22,001 bases of DNA from a virus (IMGVR_UViG_3300032284_001598:1-22001); one strand, 5' to 3'. Positions 13,733 through 21,481 are shown, counted from the stretch's first letter. Notes: generated from the letters alone by a model not told the origin. Made by a program: numbers and translations.

Positions 13733-14418
13733 TTTAACCTCTCTAAAATACGGCCAATAATAGGATTACGAACAATGTCACTTGCGTCTAATTGAGCGGT
13801 TCCCACTCCTTGTAATCCAAATAATCTTTGTTGTACGTTTTCTAATCCACCTCTTAATGAATATGGAAGATCTGACTGATCTGCGTCACCATTAATTACA
13901 GCAGTCGAGTACATTCCAATTCTAGTTAAGAACATTTTTATCTGCTCATATGTTGCATTTTGCGCTTCATCAAGAATCATAAATGAATGGTGAAAGTTCC
14001 TTCCTCTCATATACTCAAGTGGACACATCTCTATTATACCAATAGCTCTATATTTCTGCAAGAGCATTTTGCCTAGATATTGCTCCATCTCTTCTAAAAC
14101 TGGTACTAAATAAGGATGAATCTTCTCATCTTTATCACCCGGAAGAAACCCTAAACCCCTACCATTCTCAACTGTTGGACGAGTAATAATGATCTTTTCG
14201 ATTTTATTCTCTAACAGCCAGCTACAGGCCAAACCCACTGCTACTGATGATTTACCTGAACCCGCAGGTCCGGTACAAATCGTCACATCATTCTCAACCA
14301 TAGATATAATATAATTCTCTTGATTAATGCTTTTTGGTTTGAGAATTTTACGATGTGGATTACTTACAGCTACATTTGTTGCCTTTTTTGCTTCTTTTCT
14401 AGCTCTTGATCTTGACAT
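13729..14418 (-). CDS. phoH-like: PhoH-like ATPase
   Basis: The 229-residue protein has Walker A GPAGSGKS at 50-57, the motif RPTVENGRGLGFLPGDKDEK, Walker B with FMILDEAQNAT (Asp150-Glu151), and INGDADQSD. These are all hallmarks of the PhoH family of P-loop ATPases/helicase-like proteins. Bacterial PhoH responds to phosphate starvation; phage homologues are common in marine and freshwater viruses, where their role is debated (RNA metabolism or phosphate stress). The first 30 residues are basic. AAGGC precedes the ATG by seven bases. It lies between a virion-like gene and the exported 89-residue gene, in an operon with ribonucleotide reductase. Confidence 0.93.
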   Translation of the reverse strand: MSRSRARKEAKKATNVAVSNPHRKILKPKSINQENYIISMVENDVTICTGPAGSGKSSVAVGLACSWLLENKIEKIIITRPTVENGRGLGFLPGDKDEKIHPYLVPVLEEMEQYLGKMLLQKYRAIGIIEMCPLEYMRGRNFHHSFMILDEAQNATYEQIKMFLTRIGMYSTAVINGDADQSDLPYSLRGGLENVQQRLFGLQGVGTAQLDASDIVRNPIIGRILERLK

Positions 14419-14428
14419 ATTTTAGCCT

Positions 14429-15310
14429 TCATGATACAGTGAAGTAGTTATTATTATTTTTATAGGTGTACTTGTATATGGAATAATTACTTTGTCCAGC
14501 ATCACCTCCACTTCTATCTACATTGGTCAAGAAGCAATGATCTCCAAGACTTATTGCTGGTGGACCACCTATTGATATAGTTTCATATTTATCTTCGACT
14601 TTATCATCTATTAATCGACCGAGACTTGTACTTGTGTATGTGCTATTTGATTGGCTATATCCTCTATCTAATACTTCATATGTACAACTAACGTCAATTG
14701 GAAAAGCTATGTATTTTCCACGAATCGTATAAAATCCACCGTATGTTGGCACAGTTCCATAGTTTATATTGATACTGGCTTCAACACTTAAAAGAGCGTG
14801 ACCATTTGTTATTAGTCCTGCAACATCAGAAGGCTCACCTCCTAATGAATAGTGCTGTCTTCTTCCGACATCGCCTTGGTCTGTTGAACCACTAAAGTCT
14901 GAAGAACTTCCCGTGGATTCTACGACATGGCCCTCATAAGTCACCTGTTCTGTAAAATTTCCCTGATTAGAAAAATTAAATGATGCGGATTTTAATACAA
15001 AGTCTTTAAATAATAATCCACCACCGCTAACGATATCTATTTGTACGTCCTTAGCTTCTGGATCATTATATATTTTATTCGCTAAATTAAATCCACTTAA
15101 TAATGCATTTCCTCCAGAGGATGTTAAAAAGTTACTTACACTAATTGTATATGTTGGTTTTTTATAATAATTATATACATTAGTCGGTAAACCCTTTTGA
15201 AAAGTCGGATTAACATCCATAGAGCGAGTCACGGTGACGGTTTGCGCCCCCATGACTTGACTCCCTACGGAAACTCTATGTACAAAATATCTAACGATAT
15301 CTATTGACAT
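14429..15310 (-). CDS. Beta-rich virion structural protein, tail-tube-like
   Basis: The 293-residue protein is rich in Ser, Gly, Thr, Asn and Tyr and appears to be mostly beta strand. The segment VLKSASFNFSNQGNFTEQVT followed by YEGHVV resembles the strand-turn-strand signature in phage tail tube and related virion proteins; VQIDIVSGGGLLFKDF precedes it. I call it structural with moderate confidence; an identity as tail tube, tail completion or baseplate component is inferred. It starts at the RNR stop (TTTAATG) and ends ten bases before PhoH. Finding a virion gene between ribonucleotide reductase and PhoH is unusual, since such genes normally sit in a late module. Confidence 0.6.
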   Translation of the reverse strand: MSIDIVRYFVHRVSVGSQVMGAQTVTVTRSMDVNPTFQKGLPTNVYNYYKKPTYTISVSNFLTSSGGNALLSGFNLANKIYNDPEAKDVQIDIVSGGGLLFKDFVLKSASFNFSNQGNFTEQVTYEGHVVESTGSSSDFSGSTDQGDVGRRQHYSLGGEPSDVAGLITNGHALLSVEASININYGTVPTYGGFYTIRGKYIAFPIDVSCTYEVLDRGYSQSNSTYTSTSLGRLIDDKVEDKYETISIGGPPAISLGDHCFLTNVDRSGGDAGQSNYSIYKYTYKNNNNYFTVS

Positions 15311-17493
15311 TAAACTATCTCACATGCTCCACCAGTACATGCCATTGCTTGTTCTAGTTGGGTATCATCATATTCTTCGATTACTTGTGTGTAATCTACA
15401 TCTTTATACTCACGCTTTAGTTCAGTCCAAAGTTTGAAGTTATAAATGTCCTTCATGCAATAGGTAAACTTTTTAATATCGCCATCAAAATACTTGTTGG
15501 CAAATTTTCCACATCTTAGAACCCACTCTTCTTTAGCTTTGCCTTTAATCGGAGCGCCAAATCCAAGTAAGCTATCGCAAGCTGCCCAAAGGTTGTCTTC
15601 AAATAAAGTTAAGGCCACTTCGATCAAACCGCTTGCAAACATAACTCCATCTCCATAATGTGCAATCATCTCACTAGGTAAATACACAGTAGTGAACGGA
15701 GCTTGTGGATAATCCTTATCGCCTGTTACTGGCAAAAGGGAAATACCACAGAAAAATTCACGATTGTTATATATAAACTTCTCAACTTCTTCCCATTCAT
15801 TAGGCTTGACATTGATAGTGTTACTCACATTGTGATTAAGCCAAGGTTTAGTACAAAGCTCTTTATTGGTCCCCGGCAATACCCAATTTTGTTGAGTTGA
15901 CTTTACCGTCTTAAGAAGTTCAATAGCGGTGATTTGATTTTTAGTCTTGCTACCGTCAGGAACTTCAATACAGAAAGCAATTACATCATCGGTCCTATTG
16001 GCCGACCAAACAGATTCTTCGCACGCCCTTGGGTTGATATTATTGAAATGCTGGTAGATCGCCTCCATCTTATTCGCCTGAACGCGACGAATATAGCGTT
16101 TAGCATGATGAGGGTGAATACCACTAGCAGTCCCAAGAATACAGGAAGCAGTTCCTTCAGGCTTAACGCAAGTAACTCTAGCGGCTTGATTAATACCAAT
16201 TGCAGCAGCGACCATTTTGTTTGTTGTTTTGGCAAGTTCTGCTGCCTTTCTTTGAATTTCTGCATTTAAACAAATTTCAGGCTTTTCAAACCAACCTGTT
16301 CCTGATACACCAAGTAGTGCTTCTCTGGCAAAGATCTTCTCACTAGTTTTTCCAAGGTAAGGAAAACTATTAAAACCAGCTTGTAAAGTTCCAATAATAG
16401 TCACAGCACGAACTGCGTCATAGAAGTCTTCTTCGTTAGTTACTTTAGCACAATTAACAGTTGAAAGATTACATCCCTGCCATCCGCTTTCGCCAGTTTC
16501 TATATCAACTGGATACATGCCAATCTCAACGCATGGATTAACAATAAAATCTTCGTCGTCAGCCCATACAAATCCCGGCTCGCCAAACTCTTTCACCGAC
16601 TTCATCAATTCAGCAAATTGCTCAGGAGTTGTTTTGTCTCTAATTAGCAAAGCTGAATTATTAGAACGTCCACGTTGGGGATTATCAATAAACCAATTAC
16701 CAGTTTTAGCAGTTGCCATTTCCTTATCATCTGGTGAAAATAAGCAAATAGTAGCGCTTCTACGTACTCCGCCACTGATAACAGCATCGGCAAAGTGCAT
16801 AACTATGTCATATACTTCGATTGATTTCAATCTGCCATCACCGCGAAGCATGGCTTTATCAAGAATATCTTTAATCTTTTCAAGTGCTTTTTTTAGTGGT
16901 TCTGGACCCGGAGCTTTACCACCACCTGAAATTCTTGTACCTTTGGCTCTGATCTTATCAAAAACAAATTGAATATCTTTGCCTTTATAATCTGGAAATT
17001 CAGTTTCAGCATCAAAATAAGATGAGATTAAAATACCTACAGCATCGCTCCACCCTTCAATATCGTCAGGAATTGTATATTTTACTTTTCCAGACTTGCT
17101 AGTTAAAAGATTGGGCAACTTGTTGATATGCTTTGTTTGTACTGAAAATCCTACACCGCAACCACAAAGAAGCATATACATGCATTCTTGAAAGAATCTA
17201 GGACGATCTGCAAATGATACAGTGCAATTAAACATGCGTGCATTGTGTTTGAAGATAGGATCTCCGCCAAACTGCAAAGCTCTTTGCGACCCCAATCCCT
17301 TTTTCTTGAGCATCATATCATATGCCCAATCAATCATTTTATGAACATCTTCATTTTTATCTGCATATTGCTTATGCATCATCGAACGAACACGATCAAC
17401 GCTTTCTTTATACGTTTCGCGTCTTTTCTTTTCGGGAATGTATCTTGCGTACTTACCTGTAAATGTATAGTCTTGCAGTGCTTTAATTGACAT
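15310..17493 (-). CDS. nrdJ-like: Ribonucleoside-triphosphate reductase, class II, adenosylcobalamin-dependent
   Basis: The 727-residue enzyme should reduce ribonucleoside triphosphates to deoxynucleotides using a cobalamin-generated thiyl radical. Its length matches the monomeric Lactobacillus-type enzyme. Visible active-site features are FNC (Cys90) and CNL (Cys341) as the redox pair, NPCVEI with the radical Cys321 and Glu323, the CVKPEGTASC phosphate-binding loop, and a C-terminal ACTGGACEIV whose Cys719 and Cys724 would re-reduce the active site. No flavodoxin or small-subunit gene is needed or seen, as expected for class II. GAGG lies seven bases before the ATG. It follows dCMP deaminase closely, forming a nucleotide module. 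No cobalamin riboswitch is present upstream. Confidence 0.94.
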   Translation of the reverse strand: MSIKALQDYTFTGKYARYIPEKKRRETYKESVDRVRSMMHKQYADKNEDVHKMIDWAYDMMLKKKGLGSQRALQFGGDPIFKHNARMFNCTVSFADRPRFFQECMYMLLCGCGVGFSVQTKHINKLPNLLTSKSGKVKYTIPDDIEGWSDAVGILISSYFDAETEFPDYKGKDIQFVFDKIRAKGTRISGGGKAPGPEPLKKALEKIKDILDKAMLRGDGRLKSIEVYDIVMHFADAVISGGVRRSATICLFSPDDKEMATAKTGNWFIDNPQRGRSNNSALLIRDKTTPEQFAELMKSVKEFGEPGFVWADDEDFIVNPCVEIGMYPVDIETGESGWQGCNLSTVNCAKVTNEEDFYDAVRAVTIIGTLQAGFNSFPYLGKTSEKIFAREALLGVSGTGWFEKPEICLNAEIQRKAAELAKTTNKMVAAAIGINQAARVTCVKPEGTASCILGTASGIHPHHAKRYIRRVQANKMEAIYQHFNNINPRACEESVWSANRTDDVIAFCIEVPDGSKTKNQITAIELLKTVKSTQQNWVLPGTNKELCTKPWLNHNVSNTINVKPNEWEEVEKFIYNNREFFCGISLLPVTGDKDYPQAPFTTVYLPSEMIAHYGDGVMFASGLIEVALTLFEDNLWAACDSLLGFGAPIKGKAKEEWVLRCGKFANKYFDGDIKKFTYCMKDIYNFKLWTELKREYKDVDYTQVIEEYDDTQLEQAMACTGGACEIV

Positions 17494-17496
17494 TAA

Positions 17497-17970
17497 TTAA
17501 CCTCTTTTTAATTTACGACCTAAGTTTTTAAATAAATCTTGGTCAAATTTTATTTCTTTAATTTTTAATCCATTTTCAATTAGAAAATTAATAACAGCGA
17601 TATCTCCTTCGTTCATGGAATATATAATACCTTCTTTATCTATTATTAATTCTCTTATATTATTTTGCCATAGCAATTTAGAGCATGTAGAACATGGGTA
17701 TGCAGTTACATAAGCTCTTAGATTATCATCTTTAACAATCATGTTACTAATTGCATTTTGTTCCGCATGAAGAATAAATGGGTATTTTCCCGGTCTTATC
17801 CTTGGTAAATTATCATCCTTAGTAGATGCGGGAAATCCATTATATCCTACGCTAACAATATGATTTTTATTATTAACAATGACACAGCCCACTTGCGTCT
17901 GTTCATCATGTGAACGAACAGATGCTAAATGGGCCATTGACATAAAATATTGATCCCAGTCTGGTCTCAT
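17497..17970 (-). CDS. Deoxycytidylate (dCMP) deaminase
   Basis: The zinc-dependent deaminase converts dCMP to dUMP, feeding thymidylate synthesis. HAEQNAI (His68, Glu70) and PCSTC (Cys93, Cys96) are the complete catalytic and zinc-binding set of the cytidine/deoxycytidylate deaminase family. GYNGFP upstream is typical of dCMP deaminases, as is the segment DEQTQVGCVIV. I start at the ATG at 17970, which overlaps the preceding TGA (ATGA), instead of the TTG at 17994, because deaminases usually begin shortly before the RPDWDQYFM motif. At 157 residues it is normal size. The ribosome binding site is weak, so coupling is likely. Confidence 0.92.
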   Translation of the reverse strand: MRPDWDQYFMSMAHLASVRSHDEQTQVGCVIVNNKNHIVSVGYNGFPASTKDDNLPRIRPGKYPFILHAEQNAISNMIVKDDNLRAYVTAYPCSTCSKLLWQNNIRELIIDKEGIIYSMNEGDIAVINFLIENGLKIKEIKFDQDLFKNLGRKLKRG

Positions 17971-18158
17971 AGTTGGTATTCTTTGTGTACCCAAGAAAAT
18001 TTTGATTCTGTGTTATAAGGCCCATATGCTACTAGTTTATTATAGCCTTCCCGTTCCTCAAAGTAACCAAAAAATCCATTTGGATTACGCGAATTTTCTG
18101 TATTCGGGATTTCCACTTTAATTGCTTGTTGGTTCAATTTTTCCATATTAATCTTCAT
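17967..18158 (-). CDS. Hypothetical 63-residue protein
   Basis: This short gene is unrecognised. I begin it at ATG 18158, which has GAGGA seven bases upstream; the frame is open further up, but there it overlaps the upstream 114-residue gene. The product has a polar N-terminus (EKLNQQAIKVEIPNTENS) and an aromatic, Gly-rich end (NGFFGYFEEREGYNKLVAYG). It ends in a four-base overlap with dCMP deaminase. Confidence 0.68.
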   Translation of the reverse strand: MKINMEKLNQQAIKVEIPNTENSRNPNGFFGYFEEREGYNKLVAYGPYNTESKFSWVHKEYQL

Positions 18159-18174
18159 AATTAAATCCTCTATA

Positions 18175-18519
18175 TTATCCGATATTGTACAGTTTGAGAA
18201 CTTCTTCCCTCGTAATTTTTCCACAATACTCAATAATTTCGCTTTCAGGATCTTCATCTTGAAATGAGACAAAATAAAATTCATCAATCTTTTCCTTAAA
18301 TAAGTCGTGCAATGCTTGTGTACTATAATCACTTTTTCGAAATAAATCCGCAAGATTATTAGATAAGGAGAAGGCCAAGTAACCTTCTCTTTCATCCAGT
18401 AATTGAATACTAAGACAGTGATATTCAACCTTATTTTGTTTGAATTTAAACATCAAGAGATTGCAATCGTAATGATCAATTACCTCTATGATTTTGATTT
18501 TACCAATATTAAGACTCAT
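18175..18519 (-). CDS. Hypothetical 114-residue protein, possibly DUF6575-like
   Basis: The family assignment is tentative. The sequence MSLNIGKIKIIEVIDHYDCN followed by LLMFKF, then the REGYLAFSLSNNLADLF stretch and a helical end, has the layout of small uncharacterised proteins such as DUF6575: a beta start, an acidic turn, then a conserved hydrophobic strand and a loop. No catalytic residues stand out. It overlaps the upstream 61-residue gene by 11 nt and is followed after 16 bases by the 63-residue gene. Function is unknown. Confidence 0.7.
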   Translation of the reverse strand: MSLNIGKIKIIEVIDHYDCNLLMFKFKQNKVEYHCLSIQLLDEREGYLAFSLSNNLADLFRKSDYSTQALHDLFKEKIDEFYFVSFQDEDPESEIIEYCGKITREEVLKLYNIG

Positions 18520-18694
18520 TCTGATTACCTTCTAAGACAACTGTTACTTTATTTACCCTGATTTCGATGTACGTCTTTCCATCCACCGTCTTCACATTTA
18601 TATTATCCAGCACAGCCTTCACTTTGTCAAGATCTGTTTGCGAAAAATTAAACTGATGAAGAAGAATTTCCATTAATTTATCGTTTAAGGCCAT
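18509..18694 (-). CDS. Hypothetical 61-residue protein
   Basis: The small protein has a helical N-terminal half (KLMEILLHQFNFSQTDLDKV) and a beta-hairpin-like second half (TYIEIRVNKVTVVLEG). AGGAG lies six bases before the ATG, and it overlaps both neighbours, so it is part of the operon starting at 19073. No family is recognised. Confidence 0.68.
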   Translation of the reverse strand: MALNDKLMEILLHQFNFSQTDLDKVKAVLDNINVKTVDGKTYIEIRVNKVTVVLEGNQNES

Positions 18695-19073
18695 TTGAAA
18701 CTCCTGCTACTGCTGCTAATCCATTCGGCATTGGAATAATTTTTTTAGTCTCTTCTAGAATTTCATTACGTTCTACATTAATTTTCATAATCTGATTTAA
18801 TTTATCAGTATGATCATTTAATATTGTTGTGTGAACATTAAAATTAGTTACAAGAATTTCATTTTGCTTTTCTAAAATTTCGGCAGTCCTACCTGAAGTA
18901 TCTTTTAATTGTGTAACTAATTCGAAATGAGCATCTATAATAGGTTCCAATTTTCTAAAAAATTTCTGGAATACTTTGTAAAATGCAGCCCCAGCAATTA
19001 TCCATAGCGCAATCGGAAATCCAGTTTTGTTAATAAAATCACCAAGCGCTGGTAACATTTCATGCCATGCCAT
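18678..19073 (-). CDS. Membrane-anchored coiled-coil protein, holin-like candidate
   Basis: The 131-residue protein has one strong membrane helix near the N-terminus (FPIALWIIAGAAFYKVF, residues 19-35). A basic patch and a long amphipathic coiled coil follow (VTQLKDTSGRTAEILEKQNE onward). One membrane span followed by a coil is the layout of several small phage holins and of membrane-tethered accessory proteins, but there is no lysis gene nearby, so this role is not established. It starts directly after the terminator of the upstream structural gene, with GGAGG ten bases before the ATG. No separate promoter is obvious in the short gap. Confidence 0.75.
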   Translation of the reverse strand: MAWHEMLPALGDFINKTGFPIALWIIAGAAFYKVFQKFFRKLEPIIDAHFELVTQLKDTSGRTAEILEKQNEILVTNFNVHTTILNDHTDKLNQIMKINVERNEILEETKKIIPMPNGLAAVAGVSNGLKR

Positions 19074-19090
19074 TATATCAATACCTCCAT

Positions 19091-19120
19091 AAAAAAGGGG
19101 CCGGGTATTGTCCCGACCCC
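19091..19120 (-). terminator. Rho-independent terminator of the 214-residue gene
   Basis: On the minus strand, GGGGTCGGG and CCCGGCCCC can pair (one G-T wobble) around a short six-base loop, followed at once by TTTTTT. It lies 22 bases after the stop of the 19142-19786 gene and ends just before the ribosome binding site of the next gene. It is the only clear intrinsic terminator in the window and suggests the 19142-19786 gene is transcribed at high level as its own unit. Confidence 0.9.
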
Positions 19121-19141
19121 CTCTAAACTTTAATACAAAAA

Positions 19142-19786
19142 TTACATACCTGTGATTGGTTTATAGTAATACTTGTTGGAACTTGTTGATGGTTTATAAT
19201 CAATAAAGTTGGTCAAGATATACAATTCACCCGGATATGCTCTACTTGGTAGAGATGTTGATGTTCCAAAGTCAGTACCAGCAGTACCAGATGGACTGGT
19301 GATCCACGGTGTTCTGGCTTTGATCTTACCATTAAATCCAGTACCAGTTGTGCTATAGCCAGTACGGCTAAACTGAGTGGTACGAATTAAACTGGTTGTG
19401 TTGACATAGTTATCTCTTACAAAGTAAGCGATAGAAGCAACAGAACCAACATTACCCATAAATTGCAGGAATGTCTTGGAAACGCCAGCAAGAGTTGTTG
19501 TAACACGGGTTAGAACCCATGTATTGTTCTTAGCTGCGTTATATGCAAATGTACCACCAGATAGAATCTTAGCGGTATTGTATGTTCTACTACCAGTAAG
19601 TGCTTTTGGCAGAGTTGTGATAGTAAGATCACTTGCATTAATATCTTTGTATTGAATTGCTTTTGTGATGATAGTAGTCGCAGTAGACAGACCTAGTATA
19701 GTACCACCCTGTCTTTGAGCTGTGAAAGTACTACCAGCAGTATTGTATAGATATGGGTTAATACCCGATGTTTGAACTGGAACCAT
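19142..19786 (-). CDS. Ser/Thr-rich beta protein, probable virion protein
   Basis: The 214-residue protein is rich in Thr, Ser, Gly, Ala, Tyr and Asn and has the look of alternating beta strands (VLTRVTTTLAGVSKTFLQFM, TTSLIRTTQFSRTGYSTTG, LYILTNFIDYKPSTSSNKYY). There are no cysteines, membrane helices or enzyme motifs. This composition is common in capsid decoration, fibre or other virion proteins; the exact role is not known. GAGG lies nine bases before the ATG. It stands alone between a 74-base upstream gap and a strong terminator, downstream of a sigma factor gene. That setting fits an abundant, late product. Confidence 0.7.
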   Translation of the reverse strand: MVPVQTSGINPYLYNTAGSTFTAQRQGGTILGLSTATTIITKAIQYKDINASDLTITTLPKALTGSRTYNTAKILSGGTFAYNAAKNNTWVLTRVTTTLAGVSKTFLQFMGNVGSVASIAYFVRDNYVNTTSLIRTTQFSRTGYSTTGTGFNGKIKARTPWITSPSGTAGTDFGTSTSLPSRAYPGELYILTNFIDYKPSTSSNKYYYKPITGM

Positions 19787-19804
19787 AGCTTTAGCCTCAT
19801 TCTT

Positions 19805-19840
19805 ATAATATATTTAACACTTTTTCCTTTTGTCCTATAC
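19805..19840 (-). promoter_or_regulatory. Candidate promoter upstream of the 214-residue gene
   Basis: The 74-base gap between the sigma factor stop and the virion-like gene is the longest gene-free stretch on the right. On the minus strand, AGGACA (19836-19831) and TATATT (19812-19807) are spaced by 18 bases, giving a weak sigma70-like promoter. An overlapping TATTATAAG element could instead be a phage-specific late promoter. The strong terminator after this gene argues that some promoter is here, but the exact site is uncertain. Confidence 0.35.
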
Positions 19841-19860
19841 TAATAGTTCCTTTTCCTCAA

Positions 19861-20361
19861 TTAGTTATACACAATTTCGCGACACAATTCAATCGCTTTC
19901 TTGAGTTTTTTTCTCGCCGCTTCTTTTCCATACCCGTTTGCTTGTCCAATTTCTTTATTTGTCATGCCATAATAAAATTTTTGAATTATAATATTATATA
20001 GTTCATAATTTAAATCTTTTATTGAATCTAAAATATCCCTGACTTCCTCTTTTTCTTTCTGAGAGATTGCAACAGTATGTAGATTATCAATTAAAGTGAC
20101 ATTTTTGAATTCTCTTGCTTTTTTATTATAGATTCTTCTGGTGTTATTTTGAATACTTCTATAAAGATATGATGAAAACTTAACATTTTTTTTATCATTA
20201 AATTTTTGAATACAAGTCCATAATGTATTCATCATAACGGATTTCATCTCATCCTTTGAACATATCCCCTTAAGATTTTCATAGCAAACTTTATTCATAA
20301 TTTTTCGATTGTAATCATTATCATATGCTTCATCAAATTTTTTATCACTTACAGATTGCAT
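19861..20361 (-). CDS. Small RNA polymerase sigma factor, possible late sigma
   Basis: The 166-residue protein has two recognisable sigma parts. Around residues 35-75, MNTLWTCIQKFNDKKNVKF followed by SSYLYRSIQNNTRR resembles region 2 (core binding and -10 recognition; the F-S-S-Y-L motif is typical). At residues 110-160, LNYELYNIIIQKFYYGMTNK followed by EIGQANGYGKEAARKKLKKA is a region-4 helix-turn-helix. The length is close to T4 gp55, the late sigma, so it probably directs host RNA polymerase to phage promoters. The ATG at 20361 has GGAAGGA upstream and is preferred over the GTG at 20382, which has no site. The gene directly precedes the isolated virion-like gene. Confidence 0.8.
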   Translation of the reverse strand: MQSVSDKKFDEAYDNDYNRKIMNKVCYENLKGICSKDEMKSVMMNTLWTCIQKFNDKKNVKFSSYLYRSIQNNTRRIYNKKAREFKNVTLIDNLHTVAISQKEKEEVRDILDSIKDLNYELYNIIIQKFYYGMTNKEIGQANGYGKEAARKKLKKAIELCREIVYN

Positions 20362-20752
20362 TTTCAATTTCCTTCCGGACACTTGTGAAATTAAATAGTT
20401 TTCCTACACCGACACAGAACGTATATCTACTCATAATTCTCAGTGCTTCAACGCCATTGATTACTTTCATCCTATCTGAAACTTTATGCGTTAAGTCAAA
20501 GTTCGTATATCCCATCCAACATTGCCATCTATCAGATGGTTTTAAGATAGAATCTGATGGAACTACCCCAAAAGGAGTGTGTATTACTTGGGATTGCATT
20601 TCTAATATAGGAGATAATCCTGCATTCATTGCGGACAATATTTGTTCATTCTCTTCTTCTACTTCTTCATTCATGATAAAATTATCAAGCGTACTTCCTT
20701 CAATCAATTCTATTTCTTTCTCATTCCAGTTTTCCCACATGATTTTTTTCAT
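20345..20752 (-). CDS. Hypothetical 135-residue protein
   Basis: The protein opens with Trp/Lys/Glu-rich sequence (MKKIMWENWNEKEIELIEGS), continues with an acidic helix, and ends with a conserved-looking block (PSDRWQCWMGYTNFDLTHKV, then RMSR-like helix and FCVGVGKLFNF). I recognise no family. The ATG overlaps the TAA of the previous gene (TAATG), with GGAG very close upstream. Its end overlaps the sigma factor start by 17 nt, so the two may be co-regulated. Confidence 0.72.
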   Translation of the reverse strand: MKKIMWENWNEKEIELIEGSTLDNFIMNEEVEEENEQILSAMNAGLSPILEMQSQVIHTPFGVVPSDSILKPSDRWQCWMGYTNFDLTHKVSDRMKVINGVEALRIMSRYTFCVGVGKLFNFTSVRKEIENAICK

Positions 20753-21075
20753 TAGTTTAGCTCCACGTTAATAGGGTCTACAACTAAATCTTTTGATTTA
20801 TTTAATTCTTTGTAGGCTTTGCTAAATATAGTAAAGTTTTTTGTATCACCCTGCTCTTTTGATTGTTCTTTTAATTGCTCTATAATCATTTTATCGAATG
20901 AACCACTATTTACTTTATTTAAAAGTAATGCAAATTTCTTTATATCTTCTGGAGTTTCGCCCCATGAGGCTTGAAATGCGATATTGCCATCTTCGTCCAA
21001 ACAAAAGATAACAAAAGAGGATGGTGAAAAGTCATTTGAAGAATTGAGGACTTCTTGCTGAGATGATTTCGACAT
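20752..21075 (-). CDS. Hypothetical 107-residue protein
   Basis: The N-terminus is Ser/Gln-rich (MSKSSQQEVLNSSNDFSPSS), then VIFCLDEDGNIAFQASWGET suggests a small beta-sheet, followed by helices (IKKFALLLNKVN, MIIEQLKEQSKEQGD). No known domain is visible. The start overlaps the upstream gene by 44 nt with only a weak site, so the exact start is less certain than most. Confidence 0.66.
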   Translation of the reverse strand: MSKSSQQEVLNSSNDFSPSSFVIFCLDEDGNIAFQASWGETPEDIKKFALLLNKVNSGSFDKMIIEQLKEQSKEQGDTKNFTIFSKAYKELNKSKDLVVDPINVELN

Positions 21076-21418
21076 AGTATGTATCCATAATAGAACTCAT
21101 GAAATTTGTTATATTGATTAGTTTCCCATTGCCACTAAGACAATCGGAAATATATGGCATTCTGCATACATATGTTATCTCCACTCCATCAGTTATTTTT
21201 TGACAAGCTGCTAATTCTTTATTGACCCATTCGTAATCTATATTTATGTAATTCTTATATATTTCTTGTAGAAAATCTTTTATATTGCTATCGAATGGAC
21301 CTAATCTTTTTTTTATAATATTGCCATCATTATCTAGTAAAACTTTGTAATAATTCTCATTTGTTTGTGGATAAGACATATCTGCGAAAATTGGTATTAA
21401 ACTTATATAGACATCCAT
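21032..21418 (-). CDS. Hypothetical 128-residue protein, first gene after the promoter
   Basis: The ATG at 21418 (MDVYISLIPIF) is chosen for GAGGA seven bases upstream; an in-frame upstream codon at 21478 would place the start within the promoter. The protein reads as alternating strands and helices, including YYKVLLDNDGNIIKKRLGPF, then WVNKELAACQKITDGVEITY. A hydrolase-like fold such as Nudix comes to mind from the D-G-N-I-K-K turn, but the Nudix box is absent, so I assign no function. It is the first gene of the transcript starting at about 21443. Confidence 0.68.
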   Translation of the reverse strand: MDVYISLIPIFADMSYPQTNENYYKVLLDNDGNIIKKRLGPFDSNIKDFLQEIYKNYINIDYEWVNKELAACQKITDGVEITYVCRMPYISDCLSGNGKLINITNFMSSIMDTYYVEIISARSPQFFK

Positions 21419-21437
21419 AATTTTTCCTCGTTGGTTA

Positions 21438-21464
21438 GGTGGACAGTTTATTATACCATCCACC
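21438..21464. promoter_or_regulatory. Possible operator: inverted repeat spanning the -10
   Basis: GGTGGA (21438-21443) and TCCACC (21459-21464) form a 6-bp inverted repeat with 15 bases between, centred on the TATAAT of the promoter. A repressor bound here would block RNA polymerase. A 6-bp repeat could be chance, so this is tentative. Confidence 0.35.
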
Positions 21465-21478
21465 CTCAATTTTATCAA
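21450..21478 (-). promoter_or_regulatory. Sigma70-type promoter, extended -10
   Basis: On the minus strand, TTGATA (21478-21473) and the consensus TATAAT (21455-21450) are separated by exactly 17 bases. A TGG directly precedes TATAAT, giving an extended -10. This is a strong host-type promoter; transcription should begin near 21443 and run into the 128-residue gene and the following unknown and sigma genes. It lies in the only gap between the 158- and 128-residue genes. Confidence 0.85.
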
Positions 21479-21481
21479 GAG

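Noticed and set aside
15934-16972. Long plus-strand and alternative minus-frame ORFs inside the ribonucleotide reductase
   Set aside because: They lie wholly within a conserved gene in other frames and show no credible start sites or protein features.
21032-21418. Nudix hydrolase call for the 128-residue protein
   Set aside because: The strand-turn pattern is suggestive, but the G-x5-E-x7-R-E-x-x-E-E Nudix box is absent.
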